Shown one piece after another: positions 1 through 11,563 of a stretch of 64,000 bases of DNA (positions are counted from its first letter, which is position 1; each line of letters opens with the position of its first letter). The stretch is from Micromonosporaceae bacterium KJ-029 (GTDB lineage: Bacteria > Actinomycetota > Actinomycetes > Mycobacteriales > Micromonosporaceae). Location of the stretch: the NCBI GenBank assembly GCA_005402585.1, contig BIFP01000008.1, positions 310,001-374,000 on the forward strand, written 5' to 3'. Both the position numbers and the translations under genes were made by a program. The notes below the pieces were generated by a model that saw only the letters and a list, made by a program, of their open reading frames with translations, was not told the DNA's origin and made no database searches.

Positions 1-9
1 CGGACGCGG

Positions 10-40
10 CGGAGCCGTGGTCACCGGGACCACGGCTCCG
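10..40 (-). terminator. Terminator after secA
   Basis: A perfect 13-bp inverted repeat (10-22 with 28-40, 5-nt loop) lies about 40 bases past the secA stop codon. It has no T-tract, which is usual for actinobacterial terminators. Being symmetric, it could also stop transcription entering from the left edge. Confidence 0.75.
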
Positions 41-81
41 TCCGACTGTCACGCGGGCTCAAGCAGCCCGCACCCTAGGGC

Positions 82-3012
<2,931 letters not shown>

Positions 3013-3182
3013 GGATCAACGCTCCCCTAGACAGTCTCGAACCATCGTAGGCGTTCCATCGGGCCGATGGTCACTGGTGGCGGTGGTCGGGGCCCGCGAA
3101 ACCGACATAACACGCGTGAGGCTCACTCACGGGCCGGGTATCCGGTTACGCCGTGGGCGAACGATCCGGCACCATGGGTCGG

Positions 3183-4337
3183 ATGGAGCCCGTGGAGATC
3201 GCCGAGGACGGCGTGGTGCTGCGTCCGTGGCGGAACGACGACGCCGACGCGGTGTACCGCGCCTGCCAGGATCCGGACATCCAACGCTGGACCACCGTGC
3301 CGAGCCCGTACCGACCGGAGCACGCGCACGCGTTCGTCACCGGCACCGCCCCGGCGGCCTGGACGACGGGCACCGGGGCACACTTCGCGGTCTGCGACGC
3401 GACCAGCGGCGAACTGCTCGGCTCCTGCGCCCTGATCTCGATCGACCACGGCCGGGGCAGCGGCGAGGTCGGCTACTGGACCGCCCCCTGGGCCCGCGGC
3501 CACGGCGCCGCGGTGCGATCCACCCGGGCCCTGGCCCGCTGGGCCTTCGAGGCGCTGAAGCTGCGCCAGCTGGTCTGGCAGGCGGAACTCGGCAACCACG
3601 CCGCCCGGCTGGTCGCGCTGCGGGCCGGGTTCCGGGTCGAGGGCCGGCTACGGCTCGCCGACCCGGCGCACGAGGGCGCCCGCGAGGCGTGGATCGGCTC
3701 CCTGCTGCCCGGCGAGGTCCCGGCGCCCGGCGCGGAGGGTCCGGCCGGGCCCGGCACGGTGCCGGCGACGCGGGCGGCCGTCTTCGGCCGGCCGCAACCC
3801 ACCCTCTTCGCCAACGCGGGCGCGGACGAGCTGCGGCTGCGCCCGATGGACGAGCGCGACCTCGACGGGGTGGTGGCCACCTGCCAGGATCCGGACACGG
3901 TGCACTGGACCACCGTTCCGGAGAACTACGACCGCGGCCAGGCCGAATCGTTCCTGGCCTTCTCCCAGGACGGTTGGGCCGGCGGCACCGCCGCCTGCTT
4001 CGTGATCGCCGACCCGCGAGACCGCTACGCCGGCTCGATCGACCTGCGACTGTCGGCCCTCGACCCGCTGCTGGGCGACGTCGGCTTCATGACCGCGCCA
4101 CACGCCCGGGGTCGGGGCTACCAGCCGGCGGCGCTGGCCGCGTTGAGCGCCTGGGGCTTCGCCACCCTCGGGCTGGCCCGCGTCGAGTGGCGGGCCAACG
4201 TCGGCAACGTCGCGTCCCGCCGGGTCGCCGAGAAGGCCGGCTTCACCGTCGAGGGCACCGCCCGGGGCGGGCTGAACCACCGAGGTGCCCGGGTCGACGC
4301 CTGGGTCGGCGCGCTGCTCGCGGAGGACCTGACATGA
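3183..4337 (+). CDS. Double GNAT-domain N-acetyltransferase (RimJ/RimL-like)
   Basis: This protein of about 384 residues has two GNAT folds in tandem, of the RimJ/RimL type that transfers acetyl from acetyl-CoA to an amine. The first half has ARGHGAAVRSTRALARWAF (acetyl-CoA loop and helix) near residues 100-120. The second has ARGRGYQPAALAALSAWGF. Both halves carry a CQDPD...WTTVP segment, so they look like an internal duplication. The ATG at 3183 was chosen because the protein then begins MEPVEIAEDGVVLRPW, a normal family start. An in-frame start 30 bases upstream is possible. The stop overlaps the next ATG (ATGA), so the two acetyltransferases are probably translated together. The substrate is unknown. 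Confidence 0.88.
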   Translation: MEPVEIAEDGVVLRPWRNDDADAVYRACQDPDIQRWTTVPSPYRPEHAHAFVTGTAPAAWTTGTGAHFAVCDATSGELLGSCALISIDHGRGSGEVGYWTAPWARGHGAAVRSTRALARWAFEALKLRQLVWQAELGNHAARLVALRAGFRVEGRLRLADPAHEGAREAWIGSLLPGEVPAPGAEGPAGPGTVPATRAAVFGRPQPTLFANAGADELRLRPMDERDLDGVVATCQDPDTVHWTTVPENYDRGQAESFLAFSQDGWAGGTAACFVIADPRDRYAGSIDLRLSALDPLLGDVGFMTAPHARGRGYQPAALAALSAWGFATLGLARVEWRANVGNVASRRVAEKAGFTVEGTARGGLNHRGARVDAWVGALLAEDLT

Positions 4338-5443
4338 CCCCGGAAACGATCGAGACGTACGGGGTGCGACTGCGGCCGTTCCGCCTGGACGACGTCGCCG
4401 ACGTCGCAGCCGGCTGCGCCGACCCGATGACCCAGCGCTACCTCGACGGCCTGCCCAGCCCGTACACAGAGGCCGACGCCCGGCACTGGGTCACCGAGGG
4501 CGCGCCGGCCGCGTTCACCGCCGGCGGTGCCGCATACGCCGTCGCCGACCCGGCCACCGACCGGCTGCTCGGCACGGTCGGGCTGAGCCACCCGGTGCCG
4601 CAGCGGAGGCAGGCCGAGATCGGTTACTGGGTCGCGCCGTGGGCGCGCGGCCGGGGGGTGGCCACCGCGGCGACCCGGGCACTGGCCGCGCACGCCTTCG
4701 CCACCGGCACCGCCCGGTTGGAACTGCTCGCCCAGGTCGAGAACGCGGCCAGCCAGCGGGTCGCGCTGGCCGCCGGGTTCCGGCCGGAAGGGGTACGCCG
4801 CTCGGCCGGCCGATCCGCCGACGGGGAGCAGCGGGACCTGACCGCCTGGGTACGCCTCGCCGACGACCCGCCCGGACCGTCCCCGCGTCCGCTGCCGGAC
4901 CTGCCCGGCGGCCGGCTCACCGACGGCGTGGTAGTCCTGCGCCGGCTCGGCGCCGAGGACGCCGACGAGGTGTACCGCCTGCACACCGACCCGGAGGTGG
5001 TGGCCAGCCGGGTACCGCCGGAGCCGCCCGCCCGGAGCGACATCGACCGGCAGTGCGCCGGTGCGGAGAGCCAGTGGCTGGTCGGCAGGGCCGCGGCCAT
5101 GACCATCCTCGACGCGGCCTCGGGGGACTTCGTCGGCGGCTGCACAATGATCTACGAGCAGCCCGCCGGCCAGGCCATGCTCGGCTACAGCCTGCTGCCA
5201 CGGTGGTACGGGCGCGGCTACGCCACCCGTGCCGTACGGCTGCTCACCCGGTGGGGGTTCGACCACGTCGGCCTGGCCCGGCTGTGGGCCGGCACCCTGC
5301 CGGAGAACGTGGCCTCCCAGCGGGTGCTGGAGAAGGCCGGCTTCCGCCGCGAGGGGCTGCTGCGCGGACGCCTGCCCGGCCTGGCTGGCAGCCGGGCCGA
5401 CTCGACGATGTTCGGCCTGCTGCCGGGGGACCTGGCCAGTTGA
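4334..5443 (+). CDS. Second double GNAT-domain N-acetyltransferase
   Basis: This is a 369-residue protein with two more RimJ/RimL-type GNAT domains. The first has WARGRGVATAATRALAAHAF and the second YGRGYATRAVRLLTRWGF, each followed by NxASQRVxxxAGF, the segment typical of ribosomal-protein acetyltransferase relatives. A Pro-rich linker separates the halves near residue 185. The ATG overlaps the stop of the previous gene by four bases. The two genes place four GNAT domains between hpf and secA. The substrate cannot be told from sequence. A strong palindromic terminator follows. Confidence 0.88.
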   Translation: MTPETIETYGVRLRPFRLDDVADVAAGCADPMTQRYLDGLPSPYTEADARHWVTEGAPAAFTAGGAAYAVADPATDRLLGTVGLSHPVPQRRQAEIGYWVAPWARGRGVATAATRALAAHAFATGTARLELLAQVENAASQRVALAAGFRPEGVRRSAGRSADGEQRDLTAWVRLADDPPGPSPRPLPDLPGGRLTDGVVVLRRLGAEDADEVYRLHTDPEVVASRVPPEPPARSDIDRQCAGAESQWLVGRAAAMTILDAASGDFVGGCTMIYEQPAGQAMLGYSLLPRWYGRGYATRAVRLLTRWGFDHVGLARLWAGTLPENVASQRVLEKAGFRREGLLRGRLPGLAGSRADSTMFGLLPGDLAS

Positions 5444-5467
5444 TTGACCGGCACCGCGACCCGGGTC

Positions 5468-5507
5468 GTCGGCTCGGGTCGGAACGGCCGTTCCGACCCG
5501 AGCCGAC
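5468..5507. terminator. Bidirectional terminator between GNAT pair and hpf
   Basis: A perfect 40-base palindrome (17-bp stem with a self-complementary 6-nt centre) lies between two convergent genes. It ends 8 bases before the hpf stop codon, so it can terminate transcripts from both sides. Confidence 0.8.
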
Positions 5508-5515
5508 GCCGCCGG

Positions 5516-6145
5516 TCAGATGGACAGCGAGATGATGCCGTAGTCGTAGGCGTGCCGCCGGTAGACCACACTCGGACGGCCGGATTCCTTGTCCTGGAAC
5601 AGGTAGAAGTCGTGGCCGACCAGTTCCATCTGGAACAGGGCGTCGTCGACGGTCATCGGCTCGGCGGGGTGCACCTTCTCCCGTGCGATGTGCCACGGCT
5701 GGTCGTCGTCGTACTCCTCCTCCGGCCGCTCGGCGACCGCGGTGGCGGTGCCGACGTCCGCGGATGCGGCCAGCGCGGGCAGGTCGGTCACCGGCAGGCC
5801 GGCGGTGGCGGCGGCGACCGACAGCGGCGCGTGCCGGCCGCGGTGGACCCGGCGCCGGTCAGCGGCGCGGCGCAGCCGGGCGTCGAGCTTGGCGATCGCC
5901 GTGTCCAGCGCGCTGTAGAAGTCGTTGGTGCAGGCCTCCGCCCGGATCACCGGGCCGCGGGAGAAGCAGGTGATCTCGACCCGCTGGCAATGGTCGGCCT
6001 GGCGCGGATTGCGCTCGTGGAACAGTTCGACATCGACACGGATTAGCTTGTGGTCGTAGCGTTCGATCTTCGCGAGCTTGTCTGCTACGTGCACCCGGTA
6101 ATGGTCCGGCACTTCGACGTTACGGCCCTTGACCACGATGTCCAC
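5516..6145 (-). CDS. hpf: Long-form ribosome hibernation promoting factor
   Basis: This 209-residue protein belongs to the long HPF family that binds the 30S subunit and pairs ribosomes into inactive 100S dimers during stress. Residues 1-100 form the S30AE domain (starts VDIVVKGRNVEVPDHYR). A variable linker follows, and the last 60 residues are the dimerisation domain, ending HDFYLFQDKESGRPSVVYRR...GIISL. The GTG at 6145 is preferred: it has a GAGGGAGG site just upstream and matches the family N-terminus. An upstream in-frame extension of 51 codons is low-complexity and unlikely to be translated. It follows comFC in the same direction after a 253-bp gap that holds a hairpin. Confidence 0.95.
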   Translation of the reverse strand: MDIVVKGRNVEVPDHYRVHVADKLAKIERYDHKLIRVDVELFHERNPRQADHCQRVEITCFSRGPVIRAEACTNDFYSALDTAIAKLDARLRRAADRRRVHRGRHAPLSVAAATAGLPVTDLPALAASADVGTATAVAERPEEEYDDDQPWHIAREKVHPAEPMTVDDALFQMELVGHDFYLFQDKESGRPSVVYRRHAYDYGIISLSI

Positions 6146-6256
6146 GTGACCTCCCTCTTTCGGACGGTCGTTGATCCGAGAACTCCGGTCGCGCCGTCCC
6201 GGGGATGGCCCCCCACTCGGCGTCGACCGGTCAATACGGCTACGCCTCCTTTCACC

Positions 6257-6292
6257 GTCGGGGGTGGGTGGGATGGCCTTCCTACCCCCGAC
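6257..6292 (-). terminator. Hairpin between comFC and hpf
   Basis: A 9-bp perfect inverted repeat (6257-6265 with 6284-6292) lies downstream of comFC and about 110 bases before the hpf start. It may end the mtrAB-lpqB-comFC transcript or act as an attenuator ahead of hpf. The 253-bp gap implies hpf has its own promoter, but I could not place one with confidence. Confidence 0.4.
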
Positions 6293-6398
6293 AGCCAAAC
6301 GCTAACTCCTGTTCGCCCAGTCGTCACCCCCAGTCGCAAACACGGCCGGGGAATTTCCACAGCCCATACACGAAGGGGTGAAACGGAAACACAAACGG

Positions 6399-7097
6399 TC
6401 ACCGCTGGTGCCTTTTCTCGGTCGCGGCGAGCACCGCCGCCACCGACGGCGACAGCCCGTGCACGGCCAGCACTCGGCTCACCGCGGCGAGGGTGGCGCC
6501 GGTGGTGACGATGTCGTCCAACAGCACCACGTTCGCTCCCCGTGGCGCCGGGCCGGCACCCGGCCGGGGCCGGAACGCAACCGTGGCCGCCGCCGCCCGT
6601 CCGGCGCTGTCCAGCGTGACCGAGTCCGGCCGCGGCGCGGCACGCACCGGGCGATGTACCCGCACCGACCAGCCCGCGTCGCGAAGCCGCCGCGCGCAGT
6701 GTCGGGTCAGTCGACCGAGGTGGTCGCCGTAACGGGCCCGGGCCGCCGCCGGGGTGTCCGGCACCGGCACCAGCACCACCGGGCGCACCGGGCCGACCGC
6801 CGCCGCCACGACCTCGGCGAGCAGGGCGCCGAGCGGCCGGGCCAGGGCGTGCCGGCCGTGTTCCTTGTACGCCAGCAGCGTCTCCCGCAGCGGCCCGCCG
6901 TACGGCCCGAGAGCGTGGCAGGGCGGCAGCCCCGGCGGGGCCGGCACCGGCCGCACCGGCCCGGGGCGCAAGGCCCGCAGCTCGGTCACGCAGTCCGGGC
7001 ACACCCCGTGCCGCAGCCCCGAGCGGCGGTCCCGGCAGCCGGCGCACTCCGCCGGCAGCACCAGGTCGGCCAGGTCCGCCCACAGCCCGCCCAGCAC
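6399..7097 (-). CDS. comFC: ComF family phosphoribosyltransferase-like protein
   Basis: This 232-residue protein has an N-terminal four-cysteine zinc motif (ECAGC...CPDC, residues about 18-38) and a C-terminal type I phosphoribosyltransferase fold with the PRPP loop VVLLDDIVTTGATL. In naturally competent bacteria ComFC helps move single-stranded DNA. In actinobacteria it is kept next to lpqB whether or not competence is known, so its role here is unproven. Translation starts at GTG, 6 bases after the lpqB stop, in the mtrA-mtrB-lpqB-comFC operon. Confidence 0.9.
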   Translation of the reverse strand: MLGGLWADLADLVLPAECAGCRDRRSGLRHGVCPDCVTELRALRPGPVRPVPAPPGLPPCHALGPYGGPLRETLLAYKEHGRHALARPLGALLAEVVAAAVGPVRPVVLVPVPDTPAAARARYGDHLGRLTRHCARRLRDAGWSVRVHRPVRAAPRPDSVTLDSAGRAAAATVAFRPRPGAGPAPRGANVVLLDDIVTTGATLAAVSRVLAVHGLSPSVAAVLAATEKRHQR

Positions 7098-7103
7098 GGC
7101 GAC

Positions 7104-8894
7104 TCAGTAGAGGAAGAACGGCGCGGTCGGGTTGCCCGGACGCACTCCCGCCGGCGGCGGGGTCACGTCCTGGACCTGCTCCCGCTGGATCCGCTCGAAC
7201 GGGTTGCTGCGGTAGGCGACGCCGTTGGCCTCGTACATGAACGACCCGGCCAGTGGGGTGCTGGGGTACGCGGCCAGGTGGGTGACCTCGGCGCCCGCGT
7301 CCTCCCGCAGCGTGGTCTCCAGCGCGCCGTCCACGCTGACGTCGTAGATCGCCGGGCGGCCGGCCGAACCGGCCACCACCAGCCGGCTCTCCCCGGCCCA
7401 GTCCACCGCGGTCGGGTTGACCAGGGAGGTGACCAGCCGGCGGGCCGGACCGATCGTGGGCACCCCACCCTCCCAGCTGATCGCGGCGACGTGTAGCGCA
7501 CCGCCGACGATCAGGGCGATCCGGTGGCCGTCCAGGGCCGCCGCCACAGCGCTGACCCGGCCGGACAGGCCGAGCTGCACCTGCCGCATCGCCGCCTGGT
7601 CGTCGAAGCGGTACAGCTTGTTGTCGGCCACCACCAGCCCGTACGACCGGCCGTCCACGCTGCGGATCCAGACCGGCCGGCCGATCGCGGCGTGGTCGTC
7701 GGCGCCGGGCGTGAAGACCTCCACCTGGTCCCGTCCACGCCCTACGGTCAGCCGCTGCCGCCCGTCCTCCCCGGCCACCACCAGGGCAGCCAGGATCTCG
7801 TCGTCACCGGCGCGGCGCAGCCCCGCGGAGACCACGTTGCGGTTCGCCCCGGCGGCCACCGGCACCGCCCCGGCGGACTCGCCGGCCAACGCCAGTGGGT
7901 GGATCGCCCCCTCGTACACGCAGAACCGCAGGGCGCTGTTGTCGACCCGGTCCGGCGCCAAGAACGACCGATACTCACCCAGGTCGATCACCCTGCGGGA
8001 CTGGTTGAGGATCTTGATTTCCAGGGTGCCGTCGAGTTCCTGCAGGGACCAGGCCAGCTGGATGCCGAACTGCTTGAGCCGGTTCTCGTCGGCGCCGGGC
8101 ATGTCGAGGTTGACCTCCCACCGGCCGTCCGCGCCGGTGGCATTGTTGATCATTTCGGTGCGGTCGGGCAGGCCGGACATACCGACCCGCAGCCATTCCG
8201 AGGGACCGGCGGTCAGCCACCGGATCACCTCGCTCACCCGGCGCTCCGCCGGCACCGCCGAGGAGAGGTACCGCTGGTCGGCCACCAGCGCGGTGCGCTC
8301 GGAGTTCCAGAAGTAGATCGACTCCGCCTGGTAGTACCGGCGCAGCGCCTCGTCGCTGAGCAGCAGGACGTTCGGCGGGTCGGCGACGTAGAAACCGCCA
8401 TCGTCCTGGCCCGCCGGGCCGCCGCTGATCAGCCGGAACTCGTACGTCGACTCGGTGGCCAGCGGGGGCACCAGCATGCCGTTGGCCCGCAGCAGGCCGA
8501 CCTGCTGCACGGTGATGGTGACCTTCATGCTGTCGGCGCCCGTCTCGATCACCGGGTCGTCGGTGAGGCGTACCACCGACAGCGCCACCTCGCTGCCCTG
8601 CTTCTCCTGCAACCGGGGCCGGTCGGCGACCGCGATGTACTGCTTGACCCGCTCGTACGCCCGATCCGGCTCGCCCGCCGCCGCGGCCAGGAAGTTCCGC
8701 ACGAACGCCTCGGCGTCCTTGCCGCTCGCCGTCCGCGACGGCGGCTCACTGCCCCTCCCGGACGACCAGCCCGTCTCGGCGGCCGGACCGCGCTGCTCGA
8801 TCTGCACGTCGGTGCGGTTGGGAATGCCGCAGCCGGCCGAGACGGCCAACACCAGCGCCCCGCCCAGCACGCCACCCAGCAGCCGCTGCCTCAC
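7104..8894 (-). CDS. lpqB: Lipoprotein LpqB, partner of MtrB
   Basis: This 596-residue lipoprotein has a signal peptide ending in the lipobox VSAGC (Cys22). The first half contains a GerMN-type domain and the second a beta-propeller-like region, as in LpqB. In mycobacteria LpqB sits outside the membrane and affects MtrB signalling and cell-wall division. The GTG start overlaps the mtrB stop (GTGA), so it is translationally coupled to the sensor kinase. It is followed by comFC after 6 bases. Length and position match the conserved operon. Confidence 0.95.
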   Translation of the reverse strand: MRQRLLGGVLGGALVLAVSAGCGIPNRTDVQIEQRGPAAETGWSSGRGSEPPSRTASGKDAEAFVRNFLAAAAGEPDRAYERVKQYIAVADRPRLQEKQGSEVALSVVRLTDDPVIETGADSMKVTITVQQVGLLRANGMLVPPLATESTYEFRLISGGPAGQDDGGFYVADPPNVLLLSDEALRRYYQAESIYFWNSERTALVADQRYLSSAVPAERRVSEVIRWLTAGPSEWLRVGMSGLPDRTEMINNATGADGRWEVNLDMPGADENRLKQFGIQLAWSLQELDGTLEIKILNQSRRVIDLGEYRSFLAPDRVDNSALRFCVYEGAIHPLALAGESAGAVPVAAGANRNVVSAGLRRAGDDEILAALVVAGEDGRQRLTVGRGRDQVEVFTPGADDHAAIGRPVWIRSVDGRSYGLVVADNKLYRFDDQAAMRQVQLGLSGRVSAVAAALDGHRIALIVGGALHVAAISWEGGVPTIGPARRLVTSLVNPTAVDWAGESRLVVAGSAGRPAIYDVSVDGALETTLREDAGAEVTHLAAYPSTPLAGSFMYEANGVAYRSNPFERIQREQVQDVTPPPAGVRPGNPTAPFFLY

Positions 8895-10651
8895 GAGCCC
8901 ACCTCTGCGTGCCGCTCCGGCCCCGCCGGCGCCGGGCCGACCGCCAGCGCCCCGTCCGGGCCCGGCCCGATGGCCAGCAGGCCGCCGCCGGGCGCACCAC
9001 CGAAGGGCACCGTGGCGTCCGCCGGCACCAGGCGCAGCGGCGAGGTGGTGAGCCGGTCACCGGCCCGCGCCGGCAGGGTGAGCCGGAACTGGGCACCCTG
9101 GCCCGGCGCCCCCCACGCCTCCAGCCAGCCGCCGTGCAACCGGGCGTCCTCCAGGCTGATCGACAGCCCCAGCCCGGTGCCTCCGGTCTGCCGGGCCCGG
9201 GACGGATCGGCCCGCCAGAACCGGTTGAACACCAGCTTCTCCTCGCCTGGCTTGAGCCCGACGCCGTGGTCGCGGACGGTGAGCGCGACGGCGGTATCGT
9301 CCATCCCCAGGGTGATCCGCACCGGCCGGCCCTCGCCGTGCTCCACGGCGTTGCCGACCAGATTGCGCAGCACCCGTTCGACCCGCCGCGGATCGATCTC
9401 GGCGATCACCGGGGCCGACGGTACGTCCAGCTCGATGGCCACTCCGACCCGCTCGGCCAGCCCGGAGAGCCGGTCCACCACCCGGTGCACCACCGGCACC
9501 ACGTCGGTCGGCTCGGCGTCGAGCACCGCGAACCCCGCGTCGAACCGGCTGATCTCCAGCAGGTCGGTCAGCAGCTCCTCGAACCGGTCCAGCTCGGCCT
9601 GGAGCAGCTCGGCGCTGCGGGCCACCGCCGGGTCGAACTCGTCCCGCTCGGCGAAGATCAGATCGGCGGCCATCCGCACCGTGGTCAGTGGGGTCCGCAG
9701 CTCGTGCGAGACGTCCGAGGTGAACCGGCGTTGCAGCCGGGACATCTCCTCCAGGCGCAGGATCTGCCGTTGCAGGTTGGTGGCCATCTGGTTGAACGAG
9801 GCGGCGAGCAGCGCGAGATCATCCTCGCCGTTGACCGCCATCCGCTGGTCGAGCAGCCCGGCGGAGAGCCGCTGGGCGGTGCGGGCGGCCACCCGTACCG
9901 GGGTCACCACCAGCCGGGTCACCAGCGCGGCGAGCAGGCCGAGCAGCAGCACCAGCGCGACCCCGGTGGCCACCACGGTGTCTCGCGCCTGACCGGCCGT
10001 CGCGTCCTCCAGCGTCAGCGGTACGAAGTAGTACAGCTCCACCTGGCCGAACCGGGTCGGCACCGGCGATCCGTAGACCAGGTACTTCGTCGCCGCCCCG
10101 TCGGCGGTGACCCGGCCGGTCCGGATCTGGTTGGCCACGTTGCCGCCGGCCACCGCGGCCCGCAGCTCGGGGCTGATCAGCGGGCGGACGTCCACCGCGG
10201 GCGAGGTGCGAGCCTCGATCACCCCGGCGTTGTTCTCCGCGGTGATCGCCACCACCACCCCGCTGGTCTGCTGCGGGTCACCGCCGGCCAGGTAGTTGAC
10301 CGTCCCGTCGACGGTCTCCTGGAACTGGGCCTCCTGCGGCTGGCTGTAGAGGCTGAACTGCTTCGCCGCGTACTCCGCGCCGCTGGTCACCCGCAGCTGC
10401 ACGTCGGTCTTGGCATTGTCCAGCAGGATGCTGGTGATCTTGTCGGCGATCAGGTACGCGAACCCGCCGACCAGCAGGCTGGACGCCACCAGCGTGATGG
10501 TCACCACCCGCACCTGCAACGAGCGCCGCCAGGTCTGGCGCAGCCCGGCGAACAGCCGGGCACCCCGACCGATCAGGCCACGCCACAGCTCCCACCCGGC
10601 ACCGCGCCGGCGGGGCGTCGTGTCAAGATCCGGAATCGGGGAGGTGGCCAC
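8891..10651 (-). CDS. mtrB: Sensor histidine kinase MtrB
   Basis: This 586-residue membrane kinase is the sensor of the MtrAB system, which controls cell-wall hydrolases, division and development in actinobacteria. A first membrane segment lies near residues 48-70, then an extracellular sensor region and a second membrane segment (about 225-247). A HAMP linker follows, then the HisKA motif FTSDVSHELRTPL with phospho-acceptor His316. The C-terminal ATPase has N (RNLVGNAVEHG), G1 (DHGVGL) and G2 (TGGTGLGLSI) boxes. It starts at GTG, 12 bases after the mtrA stop, and its stop overlaps the lpqB start. Confidence 0.97.
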   Translation of the reverse strand: MATSPIPDLDTTPRRRGAGWELWRGLIGRGARLFAGLRQTWRRSLQVRVVTITLVASSLLVGGFAYLIADKITSILLDNAKTDVQLRVTSGAEYAAKQFSLYSQPQEAQFQETVDGTVNYLAGGDPQQTSGVVVAITAENNAGVIEARTSPAVDVRPLISPELRAAVAGGNVANQIRTGRVTADGAATKYLVYGSPVPTRFGQVELYYFVPLTLEDATAGQARDTVVATGVALVLLLGLLAALVTRLVVTPVRVAARTAQRLSAGLLDQRMAVNGEDDLALLAASFNQMATNLQRQILRLEEMSRLQRRFTSDVSHELRTPLTTVRMAADLIFAERDEFDPAVARSAELLQAELDRFEELLTDLLEISRFDAGFAVLDAEPTDVVPVVHRVVDRLSGLAERVGVAIELDVPSAPVIAEIDPRRVERVLRNLVGNAVEHGEGRPVRITLGMDDTAVALTVRDHGVGLKPGEEKLVFNRFWRADPSRARQTGGTGLGLSISLEDARLHGGWLEAWGAPGQGAQFRLTLPARAGDRLTTSPLRLVPADATVPFGGAPGGGLLAIGPGPDGALAVGPAPAGPERHAEVGS

Positions 10652-10663
10652 AGTGTGACCAGG

Positions 10664-11353
10664 CTATCCGGTACCCGCCTTGTAGCCCACGCCGCGCACG
10701 GTGAGGATGATTTCCGGCCGCTCCGGATCCGGCTCGATCTTGGCGCGCAGCCGTTGCACGTGCACATTGACCAAGCGGGTGTCCGCCGCGTGCCGGTACC
10801 CCCAGACCTGCTCCAGCAGCACCTCCCGGGTGAAGACCTGACGCGGCTTGCGGGCCAGCGCGACCAGCAGGTCGAACTCCAGCGGCGTCAGCTTCACCTC
10901 CTCACCGTTGCGGCTGACCGTGTGCGCCGGCACGTCGATGGCGATCTGGTTGCCGGGCGGGCCGATGGTGAGCATCTCCGGTGCCGCGTCCTCGCCCCGC
11001 CGCAGCCGCGCCCGCATCCGGGCCACCAGCTCCTTGGGCTTGAACGGCTTCACCACGTAGTCGTCCGCCCCCGACTCCAGGCCGAGCACGACGTCGACCG
11101 TGTCGCTCTTGGCGGTCAGCATGACGATCGGCACGCCCGACTCGGCACGGATCGCCCGCGCCACGTCGATGCCGCTCATTCCGGGCAGCATGAGGTCGAG
11201 CAGGACGATGTCGGGCCGGTTGTCGCGGAACGCGGCCAGGGCCCGTTCCCCGTCCGCCACGAAGGAGGGCATGAAGCCTTCGCTGCGCAGGACGATGCCG
11301 AGCATCTCGGCGAGCGCGGGGTCGTCGTCGACCACCAGTACCCGGGCTCTCAT
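10664..11353 (-). CDS. mtrA: Response regulator MtrA
   Basis: This 229-residue OmpR-family regulator has an acidic pocket (VVDDD, residues 7-11) and phospho-acceptor Asp53 in IVLLDLMLPG. It also has the switch lysine in VKPFKPKEL and a C-terminal winged helix ending LTVRGVGYK. MtrA is usually essential and controls cell-cycle, wall and osmotic genes. The ATG has no ribosome site, but a promoter lies so close that the mRNA may be leaderless. It heads the mtrA-mtrB-lpqB-comFC operon. Confidence 0.97.
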   Translation of the reverse strand: MRARVLVVDDDPALAEMLGIVLRSEGFMPSFVADGERALAAFRDNRPDIVLLDLMLPGMSGIDVARAIRAESGVPIVMLTAKSDTVDVVLGLESGADDYVVKPFKPKELVARMRARLRRGEDAAPEMLTIGPPGNQIAIDVPAHTVSRNGEEVKLTPLEFDLLVALARKPRQVFTREVLLEQVWGYRHAADTRLVNVHVQRLRAKIEPDPERPEIILTVRGVGYKAGTG

Positions 11354-11356
11354 GGG

Positions 11357-11384
11357 GTTAATGTTTCCATCCCGTTCAGGTCAA
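11357..11384 (-). promoter_or_regulatory. Candidate mtrA promoter
   Basis: Reading the minus strand, TTGACC (11384-11379) is followed after 16 bases by ATTAAC (11362-11357), only four bases before the mtrA ATG. This spacing suggests a start point at or beside the ATG, which fits the missing Shine-Dalgarno sequence. The -10 match is imperfect. Confidence 0.4.
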
Positions 11385-11563
11385 GTGGGTTCGGCGTCAC
11401 CCGGCACGCTACTGCCGTCATGCGCGTTGTGCCCAGCACCGACCGGTTGCACCTTCCGCGCGAGCCGCCCCACGGGCGGGGCTCCACCCGGGCGGACCAC
11501 ACATGTCACCATGATCCCTGGCTGCGCCGCCGCGCGCCACCGCCCCCGCCTCCAGGAGCACGC

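Noticed and set aside
6146..6298. N-terminal extension of hpf by 51 codons
   Set aside because: It is low-complexity and unlike the family, while the GTG at 6145 has a good ribosome site.
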